A DNA stretch of 64,000 nt from Pomacea canaliculata (GCF_003073045.1 NC_037592.1:965371-1029370), one strand, 5' to 3'; counted from the first letter of the stretch, positions 43,339 to 56,006 are shown. Program-made: numbers and translations. Notes: generated by a model from the sequence alone, not told the origin.

Positions 43339-45050
43339 CTGAGAAAATAAACTTAGTTACAAGCCAGTTCAAAATTTACTTAATTAGGCTATGGTATACA
43401 AAAAAGAAAAAAAATGATCTTACTAGTACCAGGGACAGCATTTTCCTTGTTTCAGAATGTTCGTAACTGCTCACTCTTTTGTTCGTTGTAATAAAATGCT
43501 ACAAACTCATGCCAGTGAGAGTGTCACCATGTTATGTCAGTATACACCCAATATTATATCTCTCTCTATATATATATATCAATGTACGTAAAATGCTATA
43601 ATTGAGCATTTTTTGTACTCATGTGTACCAAGTTACTGTAGTGCCTTCTCCTACATGCACATGAACCATTATTACAGCCAACACACTCAGCTTTCAAAAA
43701 GACCCTACTCAACCACCACCACCATGCCCACACCATGCATTTTTGATAGTTACAGCAATCCTACTGATAACCAACCATGAGAATGTCTTTAACACCTTCT
43801 GTTGCACAGGATATTGATTAAAAAAGGAGGTGATATAAGCTCAGTGACTGCTTCATCTATAACAGCAACTATTTTGTATAGGAATAAGAACTTAGTAACA
43901 TTAACATGTATGTGCACATGTGTGTGTGTGATAGAGAGATTCAGTACTCAAAAGAATTGATACAATAGCCAGTATCAGAAGACTCCTTTAAATAATATTT
44001 GCTACCTTTGCTATGTACAATAACATTATGTTTCACTTACATGATAACAGATATTCACTACCAGAATGGCTTATTTACACAATAGCTGATGTGTCAAACT
44101 TCTCTTTTGGATCCCATGGTTTGGAATTCATAGCATTCAAGATAGGTCTATCTATATTTTTCTGTCAACATATCCTTCATAAGAGACAAACTTGAAAACA
44201 CACTAAGTGATGTGATTTTATTTTGATGAAAATTACTTGTTTAGGCCTGATAAAAAAACTGACATTTTGCCAACAAAGGAATGGAATGAGTGGGGAGTTA
44301 GAGAGGGTCAATCATAAACCATCTGCACCCAGTAGCAGCATCTACTCCTAGTAAAAAGGACCAGCAGATTCTGTCTAAAAAATAGGAAGTCCCCTAGACT
44401 ATTGTTTTGAGAAAGATTGTCTTCTTTCCGTCTAGGCAGCGCAGCAGGTTCATATGTTATTAAGGTAAGCGACTCTTGTTTGACTCATGACTTCTGGCAC
44501 TTTTGTTGATGCACTGCTTTCGTCATCCCTACTTCCGTTCTTAGTAGCGCGCATTTTTAGTTACCAAAATATCAAACTTTCGATTAATATTGTGCTTAAC
44601 AGGTCTACCATCGAATAAAATAATTTATGTCATGCAAATCTTCTCATATGGTTCTTCATATATAGCTATGCTGACTTTGAAAACGCGGTTTAGTCAGACT
44701 AAACTTCAAGCATAGATATATTGCAGCAATACATATAGGGTGTAAAATATATAAAGTAGTAATTACAATGTTCCTGAATCAACTCACTAAATGACCCTCA
44801 TTGATAAATATTTAATTACTTTGGTATTATCAATGTCGCTATAACACAGTACATGTATAGCTGTAGTCGCTATAGTCCCACAGGGACATTAGCCACCAAA
44901 CAAAATTAAGGCGCGAACTTCGTAAAATTCACTTACGTGTTTCTTTTAACGTCAGGCCAAAGAAATGGCAGAATCCTTAAATCAGAATAAGAAGGCGACC
45001 ATTTCAGCTAATTTCTGGAAAATGTACATGCAAACGACTGCGTAACAACC
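43339..45050. other. RNF141: 5' intron of RNF141, no other feature
   Basis: Between the coding exon's acceptor and the presumed minus-strand promoter near 45.06 kb. Contains an (AT)n run near 43565-43580. No coding segment was recognised. Confidence 0.4.
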
Positions 45051-45598
45051 GAGCCACTGCTTCCGGACATCTTTCAAGGGAGATAACATTTTGCGCTTGT
45101 TTTGGGGTTGTCAGGGTTAAGAAACAAAGCTTCTACTTTTTTAAGCACTCACAAGCAGGAATCTTGTTCAATTTTTCTTATTTTAGGATTTAATCTAATG
45201 ATAATTGTTAATTTATGTTTCTTGTTATTGGAAGGACTGGCGGTGGAATGCGCAAAATATTTGTACATAGTTGTTTCCCTTACTACATTTATCGTCTGCT
45301 TTACGGTTCCATGTGCAGCTATCACTGATGAAGATGTGCCATTTAGTTTCTTCAGATGATGATATTAAGATTATTTTTGAGTATAAATAATCACATAATT
45401 GAACTTCTTAATGTTTGGGCGTTGTGAGTTAGATGACAATCTTGTGTTTGTCAAATGGTCTCTGTAGGTCACCGTGCACTACGTCATCGTTTGCTGTGTA
45501 CACAGTGGTGAATCAGGGTGGTTGACTTGATATGTGACAGGAGAGCTGCTCTTCAAATCGAAAAGAAAATTTGCTGTAGCCACTTTTCCATTTTAAAG
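45050..45598. promoter_or_regulatory. Possible divergent promoter with a plus-strand 5' exon
   Basis: RNF141 (minus) must start upstream of 43.34 kb. At 45589-45598 a plus-strand TTTTAAAG is followed by a strong donor GTATGT, which would suit a 5' non-coding exon of a gene transcribed rightward, possibly the RASSF8-type gene. No TATA box or initiator is evident, and this is inference from splice-site quality and gene orientation only. Confidence 0.3.
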
Positions 45599-46382
45599 GT
45601 ATGTATCTTATTATTTACGATTGAATTCACAACATTTTGGTTCTTGTAATTGCCTAGTAAAATAAGCAGTCGACTTTGCCTGCTGTAAAATGTCACCTGT
45701 ACCAATATCGTCACAGCTATTTCCTGTCCTAGTGCCTCGATCACTGTCTGTCTCAGTCCTAGGTTTACAGTGCATGCGATAGCTGGATGTGTATCCTACA
45801 CTTCACTTTTGGGTGTGTGTGTGTGAGTCGCTACCTTTACTTTAAGAGGATAGGAACAATGTCACTTTTACTGATGCCCAGCTAGCTGTAAATTTCGCTT
45901 GATCCAAGCACGAAGGTATAAATATACATCCGTGATTTAAAGATCGCTATACCTCCTCATGCAGCCGTAGGTGAAAATTACCATGTCCACTTTTAAATGC
46001 ATTATTTCTTTTGTTAGGGAAATAATTTAAAAATTTTATGAAGCAGAATTTGTGTTTATCGATATATTTTTGTAAGTTTCGTATAGCGTACCATAACATC
46101 TATTCTACACTTGTTCTTGCTTTTAGTCAGCAGCATATATACATTTCACAATGACCAACTTTGAGGCTAGTGTTAGTGCGAGGAAAAGGTAACTGTGAGT
46201 TGAATGGAAATTTTTACTAAAAAGTTATTTGGAGAAAATTTTAAACATCTTTTCAGACCCTTGCATACAGTCTATTTCTAATACATTTGAGTCATGCCTG
46301 CCATTGCAAATCTGTTTAGAAACTGAAAAGGTCAGAAGTGCACAGGCTTTATTTGGAATGGAGTAGCACTCAATAGAAAATA

Positions 46383-46616
46383 CCAGTAATGAGATCTGAA
46401 GGAAGTAGTCTTTCTAAGGAGTATAGAGATTATTTGATAACAGTAATGAGATCAGAAGGAAGCAGTCTTGAGAAGGGATATGAGGACAATTAGGATAATA
46501 GTAATGAGGTTACAAGGAAGTGATTTTGCTAACTGATACAATGACAGTTAGGATAATAGCAATGAGATCAGAAGGACATGATCTTGCTAAGGGTATAGGG
46601 ATTATTTGGATATGTC
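46383..46616. repeat. 58-bp minisatellite, four units
   Basis: AGTAATGAGATC-GAAGGAAG cores begin at about 46385, 46442, 46500 and 46558. Spacing is 57-58 bp with substitutions between units. Confidence 0.9.
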
Positions 46617-48224
46617 AATGCTTTTTGGGGGGGGACAGGGCATGCAGTACAAGATTTGAATAGTGCAAAAAGGAGACTGTAAAAGTATTTGTAATGCCAA
46701 CGGCTGCATAAGACTATAATAATAATTTTGAAACCTCTTTGATGGAGTGCTCATGACATTAACAAATCACACACAAAAATAGGCTTACATATGTACACAC
46801 TCACTTTCACATTCATTTGACTTTTGCACTCAGTTCTGTAGATATTCACAGTACTTGAATTTGAGCAATAAATGAAGTCCTTATTTCTTATGGGAGTATG
46901 TTAAAAAAAACAAACAACCCAGAGTGCACAAAGTTCCTGTGTCCTTGAGACCTAGCCAAGCTCAGTGTTGTTGGCAAGCAAGGGCAGAGAAGAGGCTTCA
47001 AGTTGAGCATTTTGATCTCTCCAGGCCAGGTCATACTAACCCTCTTGCTGATCAGGTCAAACTGACCTTTTTGCTACTTGCTTCGTGAGCAGATTCTCAA
47101 TCACTTCTGTGCATCAATGTGTTGTTTCTTTATCATAGGATACAGTACTGTTTTGTTTCAATGCTAAATAATTTGAAAGATTCACATGTGTGTATTTAAA
47201 CCTGAGGATGTCTTTACCAGGGAAACAAAATTTTTAGTTTGGCCAGTTTTACCTGCAGATATAATTTTGGTTGAAATTTAGATTTGTATTTGGGTTAGGA
47301 ATCCTATTATGGTAAGCCTTTCTTCATAATTTATTCTCCTCTCACATTATTATTGTAGCCATTTATGTGATACATGTGAGAAAGTAAAACATCAGAATAA
47401 AAACATTGGTCAGGAAGTGCTGAGTTCACAGGCATAACAAATGATTGTTTATGAACAGAGGAAGTGTATATAGCATAGCAAAGTATAGAAAATGTTGCGG
47501 AATGGCAAATGCTTTGGTCAACTGTAGTGTAATTTGCGGGTCATTGGTCTCTAACTATTGTGGATGAAAGTATTTTAGTATAATTCTCAAATGGTTTTCT
47601 TGTATGCTTACCAATTTAATCAGGTATTAAATTCTATTGTGAAGTAACATGCAAAAGAAAACATAAGTGCATTTGGAGTATTTGTATGTTGAATGTCTTG
47701 TATGTGCATGCACATCAACTTAAAAGAGTGTGAGTCAAGTTGTATGGATCTAAGGATGGTTGAAAGCATCACAGAAGCCTCAGGGTTTCTGTTCTCAGAT
47801 AATAAGACCCAGATTTACTCTTAATCATTTTCACATTTGCCTTAATTAGCCAGTGGGCTAGCATAGGGTGTGTGGTGTTGAATGGCATTTGGTGGTTTTG
47901 GCTGATGTAGGGATGGTTGAGGATATCATTACCATACTAGAGACCTAGCATTTAGTTCATATCTATCATAACTGTACATGTTGTGCACAAGATTGTGTGG
48001 GCTGGTTGAGAGTACCATTACTTACCTTTCAGTGAACCAGCATATTTAGCAGTTCCCACATACACCTCTCTATAGAGACTTTGCTTCCTCTTTCTTATGA
48101 CCTCTTGTTTTCTTCCCTGTCCTTTTGCTATTAGAATGTGATATGGCATTAGATTACAGGTATAAGTGGCTTTTTCCTCCCATGATAGCTCAGGATATGA
48201 CTTGCTACAGCCTTGAGATAAATC
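46617..48224. other. Gene-free stretch, nothing recognised
   Basis: AT-rich, short ORFs only. No repeat family or exon is supported. Confidence 0.5.
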
Positions 48225-48322
48225 ATATTAGGTTGGGGCCCAACTGAGGGGGGCTGCCCAAAACCAGGTCCGCTGGCATGCTCCTCGAGGAGTAACAAGG
48301 AATAAACTAAACAATATTAGAT
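48225..48322 (-). repeat. Dispersed repeat family B, minus-strand copy
   Basis: The minus strand reads GTTTAGTTTATTCCTTGTTACTCCTCGAGGAGCATG, CCAGCGGACCTGGTTTTGGGCAGCCCCCCTCAGTTGGGCCCC. This matches the copy at 20173 closely and shows the element's natural 5' end as GTTTAGTTTATTCC. Confidence 0.88.
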
Positions 48323-48707
48323 TGGACATTAGACCCTGGAGATATTTAGTATTTTAGCTTCTTGTACATGTAACACTGAAGAGTTACAGAAAGTCAAATT
48401 TGAGTGGGGAGAGGATGCTGTTGATGTTTAAGAAATGTAGTGATTATTTCTGGTCTGGAATAGCATGCTAAAGAGGGAACCAAATGTATAGAGTTGTAGA
48501 GAGGTATTAGTGGCCTGTTAGTAAGTGAACCAAATGTGTAGGCATATTTGCACACACAGATCATGGTCTTACAGGCATACATGCTCATAGTACGGCTAAA
48601 AAAACAATCCATGCAGTGTTTTTATTTATTTATTTTTTAATTAAAGACAATGACAACTACCTTTATGTAAACACTTGTCTTGGAATGGCTGTTTTCTTTA
48701 TTATTGA

Positions 48708-48903
48708 GAGCGGTCCAGTGGCGCAACGGTAAGCGCCTGTCACCAATACAGTGAAGGTTGGCTGCCCAGAGTTCATTTCTCGTCTCGGGCACGCTGTTCT
48801 TTCTCTGCACGTGGCATCTGTTTACAGGGCTGGCTGCCTTGCCGTAATATAGCCTCAGTTGCTGCCACCGTGTAAAACACCAACCCCCCCAACCCACCCC
48901 CCC
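48708..48903 (+). repeat. tRNA-derived SINE, family A (best copy)
   Basis: GCGGTCCAGTGGCGCAACGG, then TAAGCGCCTGTCACC (box A), GAGTTCATTTCTCGTCTCGGG (box-B-like), GCACGTGGCATCTGTTTACA, GGGCTGGCTGCCTTGCCG, and a C-rich 3' end. Nearly colinear with 9579-9838. Confidence 0.9.
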
Positions 48904-49904
48904 GCGCACCCTTCTATATTATTGAGAGTAAAAAGTTGATTGTTTTTGTGCTGCTCAGTTAAATCTAGGACAAATAATTTCAATTAACCTTTGCAAATCT
49001 AAAACGATTGAAGACTTTCTTTTCTTAGCAAAGAATTTCATATACATTTTTTTTTGTGGCGACAATAGTTACTTTAAAGCACATCATTGATAACATAAAA
49101 TGTAAAACTTAGTATGACTTAGTATGCTTCTTAACAGACTTAAACACAAGCTTGATTGCAGCTCTTTCCTCTTGGGTAAAATTAGGCCTCTCATGGTTGT
49201 ATGATCAAGCATGCTTGATATTTATTTCAATGATATACATCTCAATATCGTCAGGTATAGCTGGCTGATTGAAGACTGGCTGGCTGACTTGAAGGAATGA
49301 ACTGTCTGGGCTGTATCTTACCAGACTTGCTTACCTACCACATCTCAAGAAATGTCTTTGTGGCAAGTCTTGTTAGATGCTGCGTTCATCCATCCAGCCT
49401 TCCTCAGATAGTCTTGTAGATGAGGGCATCAAACAGGCAGACATTGGTACACTGTGTCTGTGGTTGGCAGTGGATATCACCATTTGATATTATACTTCTT
49501 GGCTGTGGATATCGCTGTATAATATGATGCCTCTGGCTGCTGTTCCTCTGGTTGGGTAGCTATAGATCAACTGTACCAGTCTACCTTCAGGGATGTTTTA
49601 CCTTTTTTCCACTGGATTCAACCTCTGAGAGTTTGATGAAGTCCTGTCCATTGAACACATGCAGGTGTTTGAAGACTTAAGAGGTATGTTCTTTTTGGTG
49701 CCAGCAGACTCCTCTTTGCTTTTGGTCCCTTGCTACCTCTGTTTGCCTTACTGCTGATTCCTGTCTGTGGTATCAGGTCTCCATTGAACATTGGTAAGAT
49801 AATGATGCCACACACACATCAGATCACACTGAACATCGAGAGACAGGATAAATATATCACACACATTATTGCATTTTCTGTTGCTGATATAAAGGTCATG
49901 TATT
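48904..49904. other. Gene-free stretch, nothing recognised
   Basis: AT-rich. Loosely repeated GGCTGTGGATATC-type phrases occur near 49470-49515. No gene is supported. Confidence 0.4.
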
Positions 49905-50070
49905 TGGTGATGCAGTGGCTAAAGTGCTTGTTATCATTGAGAATCTATTGTCATAGGCTTGAACCATGATCAAGGTGCCTTTTTCTGGATGTAACACCTA
50001 TTTACAGGGCTGTCTGTTGTTGTTGATTTTTCTTGGGGGGGGGGGTACCTTGGTTTCCTCCACAGTGTGC
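49905..50070 (+). repeat. SINE family A, degenerate copy with poly-G
   Basis: GTGATGCAGTGGCTAAAGTGCTTG (box-A-like), GGCTTGAACCATGATC (box-B-like, closer to the tRNA consensus than the other copies), ACACCTATTTACAGGGCTGTCTG, then G(10) and CCTTGGTTTCCTCC. Confidence 0.7.
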
Positions 50071-50440
50071 GTATGCATGTGTGTATGTGCTCTGTATGTT
50101 GTGTGCTTGTGTGTGTGTTCCTGTTCAGGTATCAAGGTGCATTAGGTGCTACCTTAGAACTGTGTGCTAATGCGACTGCTTTTGAGCCCAGCCTTGGTGC
50201 AGGGGTGGGGGTCATTACAAATGTGTTTTATGTGTTATTATTAGAGTTGATGACATACAGAGACCATGACACAGACACTAACCCTGTCTGTCATTTTCAG
50301 ACACTCTTACCTGCATCCCTACCAGGTTAAAAAAATATTACTTGCAGAACTGAGAGAGCAGGGATGGGTGTGAAGTGCGAAAGCTGTAAATAATGCCCAT
50401 AAGCTATTTCAAAGATTTCCCTGGACATGGCTTTTACACA
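50071..50440. other. GT-rich gene-free sequence
   Basis: GT-rich low-complexity DNA and a short ORF of mixed composition without a recognisable family. Not called as a gene. Confidence 0.4.
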
Positions 50441-52049
50441 CAAGATATTGTCACATAAGTGACGTGCGGTTCAGACACCACGCCCTCCCAACTGTTACTA
50501 GTGTTCACGGATGTCAAAGGCACGCGATACTCCAGCGTGCATATCAAAGAACGGGTGGCCACAAAATGGATTGTTGTGTTGGACGTACCAGCACATAAAA
50601 AGATATGGAGACGCGAAGTATACATGAATTACAGGCGCTCACTATCTTGACAATTATTTTTGACAGGAAAAGCTAGCATTAACCCAATTCTTCGCTTCTT
50701 GTGGTCAGTGTGCGCTGAGGTCACACCTGCAGTCTACAGAAAGCATAGTTGCCGGACTGCATCCCACAGCTAGGACCTCACCGGACTGCTGCCCCCAGTG
50801 GACCTCTGAGGTCACTTCTTATGTCGGAGGTTGCCTGACGGCCGCGCTTATCGACATTGAAACAATAAGGGACTCGACTCATTGCTGCCCGCGGCAGTGC
50901 TCCCCTCCCCCTATTTTTTTGTCTGCCCTTTGACCTTTTCCTGCTGGAATGTTAGTTCGTGTGGAGGTCGAGCGGCGAAAGTCGGGCTGGGGACTGGGTT
51001 GGGGGAAGGAGGGTATGCAAGGCATCCGAAGCTCTCTCGTCTGCACACCATCATCTGATTACCCCGCACCTTCTTCCCTCCCTCCATCCTTCCCTCCCCT
51101 CCCTCCTTCCTATTGATCTCCTGTCCATGTGTCGTCTTCCTTCCTTCGAGCGCCGCCACTGTTATTTTAATGAATTACTTGTAGGTTTTCTGAAAACTAG
51201 ATGGCCAATGACTTGTTGCGGTGTGAGAATTTTGTCGTATTTTAAATAGCAGTTGATAATACGGGGGATCAGTAGAATGAATGTCTAATGGAAAAGACCA
51301 GTAATACAGTTTATTGCAAAGGTCAGTAAGGTCATTTGTTTGATGGCTAAAGTCGTTTACATTTGATTGTTAAGGGTCAGCGAGTCTTCACGGGTCAGTG
51401 GGTTACTGTAGATGTCCTGTGTGGTGCGATGGTCTGATCGGGAAGACTGCACGGACTGTTTATAGTGATGTGTGTGGTGGTGGGGCGGGGTGTGGGTTAC
51501 ACCCATCCAGCATCGTCGCTAAAGACGTGTGTACATCCAGTTACATCAGTAGAGGGGTGTGTGAGAGAGAGGGTAGGGGTCTTAGCGTCCGTGTGCTTGG
51601 AGACGGTGACCACTCTGCTAGTGAATACATTTCACGATTTTATTTCTCTTGGACTAACCCTTGTTGATGCTGTGTGTAGCAGTCTGGAGTCGGCATCCAG
51701 CTCCTCATGTCGACGGACTGATGGAACTGTATCTTGTATAGGCAGGCCTGCGCACTGACGACCCTAGGATCCCGTGCCTCCGGCCACTTGCCCTGCTAGT
51801 CTACTCCCGAGGTACGAGCACCACAGTCTGTCGGTGCTGCCACGGAAGACGAGGCCGAGCCAGATTTACACAGGAGAGTGCAGTGAGTGGCTGGCTGTGT
51901 GCAGTCAACTCGGTCGTCGTGTGGCACTGGGGGGGAGAGAAGCGACGCGCGAATAGTTTTCACTTCCCTTCTCTCACTCCTTACTTACCGCTCCCGACAC
52001 TGCGTGCAACAACCGCTAGTGGGTGTCCAGTGAGCGAAGACACTAACAG
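50441..52049 (+). promoter_or_regulatory. GC-richer tract with a candidate 5' exon
   Basis: Base composition and CpG content rise relative to flanks, with many CG dinucleotides and TGACGT-like sites. At 52041-52049 CACTAACAG is followed by the donor GTACTG. This could be a CpG-type promoter and 5' UTR exon of the downstream RASSF8-type gene. No TATA box or ORF supports it further. Confidence 0.3.
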
Positions 52050-54109
52050 GTACTGGGATTTCTCCAACCGTTTCTTTTTTAAGACGCCTTATTTTGTTTT
52101 TTAAGTCATTTGCATAATTTATGCTAATTGTATTCCAAGTCTAGCCTGATGACATTGGGATGACGCTGTATAACGACCTTGTGTCGTATTGTGGGGGCTG
52201 CTGGTGGCTGCTGTGATGTCCTCGCTGCTCGCATGTCGGAGAGATGACCGTGGAGAAGATGGGGGCTGGTGGTGGGTGCCTGAGCATACAGTCAGCTGGC
52301 AGATGCCTTGGCGCTCACGGAATGTGTGGGGGGAAGGGGCAGTAGTTGACATGCTTTGGTTCGGGCAGTCAGGGTTTTTTTCCTTTCTTTCTCTCTCTCA
52401 CACACTCGCATACTGCATGCGAAATGTCATTAAAGGTGAGTTACCTGCACAGGTGGTAGTTTTGTCATCTACCAGGCACCCAGTAGCCGCGTCTAGGCAG
52501 CCCGGTGTTGTATCTCACCTGATGTTGACACATTGCTTAACCTGATGTACCTGGTAAAAAAAGGAAACAGGCGCGAGTTGTCTTTCCCAGCACATTACAG
52601 AAACTCACGGCGGTGTCAGCAGCTTGTGACCCGGAAGGGATTTATAAATTATAAATTAAATTATAAGTTGGTGGCAGCGCGAGCCACGTGTAGGATTGTG
52701 TAATAATGTGACGTCGGCTGTACGTCTGCTTTTGCGTAATTATTTTATGACGTCATTGTTCATTAGTTTTATGACGTCATCCATCGCTGCCTTTGTGACG
52801 TCAGCCTGTTCATTACCGGCCTTGTGCATGTCACGTGTGTGGCATGTCGGTAATGTCTCTGTCCAATGTCAGAGTGGGGCTCGTGTGAGGTGTGGGTGGA
52901 ATCGCCAGGTGGCTGCGGGTATCTGCAGTCTCGTCGGTTATCCCACCGCTTGCATGACGGCGACATTGTGACCAGCAGATCGAAGACGAGCACACAGACA
53001 AGCACGATGGCTGGTTTATGCACACAAACGCTTGTCAGGAGACACTTCCATGGCTGAGACACCCGTACAACTTTTCTCCCCAAAGTAACAAACTCTCAAA
53101 CGCTGGCCGTGCTGTGCTTGAGGCACTTACAACCCAACTAGCATAGCCATAGACATCATAGTACCTTGATAGTTCTTGCTTGCCGCTCACACCTACTGCA
53201 CAAGGTAATTGGTCAGGTGGACCACTCAGGTAACGCTATAAGCACGCAACAAACTTGCTGAGTTATTGTCAGTTATCGCCACACCAGTAGCATCATCTCC
53301 ATCTGCTCGAATGGATACCTGAAGCTTTATGTTCTGCTTTATTGCACACCTGGAGCGTTATGTGCCTGTCTTGCTGTGTACCTGCAGCGTTCCCTTCACA
53401 TGCTGTTAGATACCGGTAGCATTATGATTATATTGTATAATGGATGCTGGAAACCTTTGTGTTCATCTGCTCTAAGGATACTGGTAGCATTATGTTCATC
53501 TGCACTCCTCCATACCCGCGGACTCCACCCCGTTCCGCCTCAGACCGCCTTCGTCGTCTCTGTGTCCTCAGCTCGTCGAATGGATGTGGTGTGTGCTGAT
53601 GGAGTCTTTTGTGGTCAATCTTATCGCCCTCACCCGGCTGCACAGTGCACTCATCTGTATGGATTCAGTGAACTTCCATTTCTCTTGTTGGTAGAGACGT
53701 GTAGTCTGTGTGGGTTTGTCTCTCTTGTCGCAGACCTCGGCTCCACTTTGTGATAACCTAACCCTAACCCCGATAAGACAGACCTCATGCAGTTCCCGCA
53801 TATCCAAACAATACATTTTGCACCTAGGGAGTTGACCTTTCGGTCACATAACGTATCGCACTACCTACAGCTGACGAGTTGACCCTTAGGGTGTGCACTG
53901 TGGGTTCATTTTAGCACCTGATAGATAGTTATTGTTCATATGGACCGTCATAGTGTTCATCAAAGTGTTCACATGACGGTTCAGTGCAGACTTTGCCAGA
54001 CTTATCAAACCAGGATCAGTTATTGTCACACTGTGTGTACACACTATTGGCAGTGCCAAATAGTTCCACCTGCGATCTTTGTATACCGTGTAAGGAAGGC
54101 GAGAGCTGA
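52050..54109. other. Gene-free stretch
   Basis: Contains several TGACGTCA-type palindromic sites near 52710-52805 and loosely repetitive phrases (GGTAGCATTATG) near 53400-53500. ORFs on both strands are short and overlapping. Nothing is called. Confidence 0.4.
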
Positions 54110-54430
54110 CACTACAATGTATACATGGCAGTAGTGACACTGTGTAGGTGACAGGACAGATCACAGTGTACAGGTGTAATAGTACACGGAGTATATGTGA
54201 TACATGTGTGTATGGCAGTAGTGACACTGTGTAGGTGACAGGACACATCACGGAGTACAGAGTATGTAACAGTACACTGAGTATATGGCAGTAGTGACAC
54301 TGTGTAGGTGACAGGACACATCACAGTGTACAGGTGTAACAGTACACTGAGTATATGGCAGTAGTGACACTGTGTAGGTGACAGGACACATTACAGTGTA
54401 CAGGTGTGTAACAGTACACTGAGTGTATGT
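54110..54430. repeat. 70-87 bp minisatellite, about four and a half units
   Basis: GGCAGTAGTGACACTGTGTAGGTGACAGGACA begins at about 54127, 54214, 54287 and 54357 (spacings 87, 73 and 70 bp), with CAGTGTACAGGTGTAACAGTACACTG between. This intervening block is an imperfect palindrome. Four shadow ORFs on the minus strand are repeat translations. Confidence 0.95.
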
Positions 54431-54997
54431 GATGATAGAACTGCAGCAGTAAGCAGATTGCTGGCGGTATCGATGCACCCATAAATGTAATTATTACAAG
54501 TCGCCCAATTAGTATGAAGTGACATTTTCTGATGCCAAAGAAAATCATTACTGTCGATGTCAGATTACATCACATCAGCCCCGAGGCAAGACAGGTGAGC
54601 ACGCCTGTTCTCAAGCTCACCTGTCACAACTTTATTGCTGTTGCTGGCAGAATGTTGTCACGCGCAGGTAACTTGCTCAGTCATACACGCGTTCGTGCGC
54701 GCGCACATGTGCACGTGTGTGTGGTACGTGTTGGTATGTGCGTGTCTGTGTGTTGGGAGGGAGGGTTGGGTCTATTTTAATGGCAGACCGACATAAAGAT
54801 GCAGCTTTCCTGGCTTTCAGCCGCTACTGATAGCGAGGTGTGACCACCACGTAACATCAGAGTTTGTGGAGAGCAATGTTAGTGAGAGATAAAAACATTG
54901 CTGACAACAACCAGGTGGGTGGGGCACGCGGTGTAGGGGTGAAAGGGGTGTGTGTGTCAATGGGTGTTTTACGCCGAGCCAGCAGCTGTAAGACTAT

Positions 54998-55125
54998 CAC
55001 AAGGCAGCCAGCCCTGTAGAGAGATGCCACATGCAGAGAAATACCGCGGACCCGAGACGAGAACTGAACCCAGGGTTACTCGACACAAAGTAGGATGATA
55101 AGGTTAGTGCCACACGCGCAAGGGG
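54998..55125 (-). repeat. SINE family A, minus-strand copy
   Basis: The minus strand has CTGGGTTCAGTTCTCGTCTCGGG, TTTCTCTGCATGTGGCATCTCTCTACAGGGCTGGCTGCCTT, matching the middle and tail of the family. Confidence 0.82.
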
Positions 55126-55623
55126 CCACACCATGGGTCAGAGGGTACGTGTTGGAGCCTGCCCCACACTGACATCCGGGCACGTTTATGACGTCATCAT
55201 TGGACAGGAGACAGCGTCTTTCGTGAAGATGTCGCTGAAAGAGGACGCGAAGACTAGAGATGGGTGACCCGGGGCCCAGGGCACTTTTGTTGCTAATCAG
55301 CGACAACGGCGGCATTTAAAAGCATTGCCATGGGTTGCTATCGGGGTGACGTGTGTGTCACGTGTGTTTTTTGGGGGAGGATGGAACTGTGTGACAGAAG
55401 TAATAACTTCCCTGTCTTGGCTAGAGCTCGGCAGGCCATTTTGTTTGTTTTCCTTACCTAGCTTTCTAAAGGAAGGAGTGAAGTAACTGCCTCCGAGCTC
55501 TGAAACTGGCGACGTAGGAAGACGGAGGGAGACCACGTGGTGAGGTGTGTTCGCGGTCTCTGTCGTAACGTACAACCTTTCGTACATAGGACTACTTGTT
55601 GTGACAGTCTCTTCGTCGGCATT

Positions 55624-56006
55624 ATGGCTTTGTCAGGGCTATATTCCTCCATCCCTTCCACAAACAAATCCGTTGTAAATTTGAGAGACTTCAAAGCTGG
55701 ATGCCAGACCGACATTCTGAGAGTAAGTACAATCATGCAAGACTTACTGACGACACTGCTGTGGCTGCCCCCTGGCACGTGTTCACAACAAACTGTCGCT
55801 AATCCCTCACAAATGTCCTCGCCCTATACTACAACATTCTTACAGTTTACAACTCTCCCCCTACCATCCTCAAACAACTTCAGTCTGCCTCTAATCACCC
55901 CACTCCATACAAATGTCACGGTGATTATGGTAAACTAAAAAGGAGATTCCAATGTTTATGGTCAGCTCATGAGATGGTCCGCTGGTCTAAACATCTTATA
56001 CCTTAA
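55624..56006 (+). pseudogene. Unassigned split ORF, about 127 codons with one frame break
   Basis: From ATG 55624 one frame reads MALSGLYSSIPSTNKSVVNL, RDFKAGCQTDILRVSTIMQD, LLTTLLWLPPG... and is open to 55938. After a TAA at 55800-55802, a second frame is open to TAA 56004-56006 and reads TNVLALYYNILTVYNSPPTI, LKQLQSASNHPTPYKCHGDY, GKLKRRFQCLWS. The two halves look coding-like and a small shift between 55803 and 55938 would join them. A perfect donor (AGA|GTAAGT) near 55722 offers an alternative, in which only the first 33 codons are an exon. I recognise no family. It could be a small single-exon gene, a recent pseudogene or a retroelement remnant. Confidence 0.35.

Noticed and set aside
45102..45359. 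Hydrophobic 85-codon ORF
   Set aside because: No ATG in the first third, no signal-peptide or family evidence, and it lies in AT-rich DNA where hydrophobic random ORFs are common.
50459..50650. 63-codon ORF TTPSQLLLVFTDVKGTRYSS...
   Set aside because: Looks partly protein-like, but an equal-length ORF lies on the opposite strand, no homologue is recognised and no splice sites support it.
53886..54548. Five overlapping minus-strand ORFs with repeated TYTVSLLPYT phrases
   Set aside because: They are translations of the 54.1-54.4 kb minisatellite.
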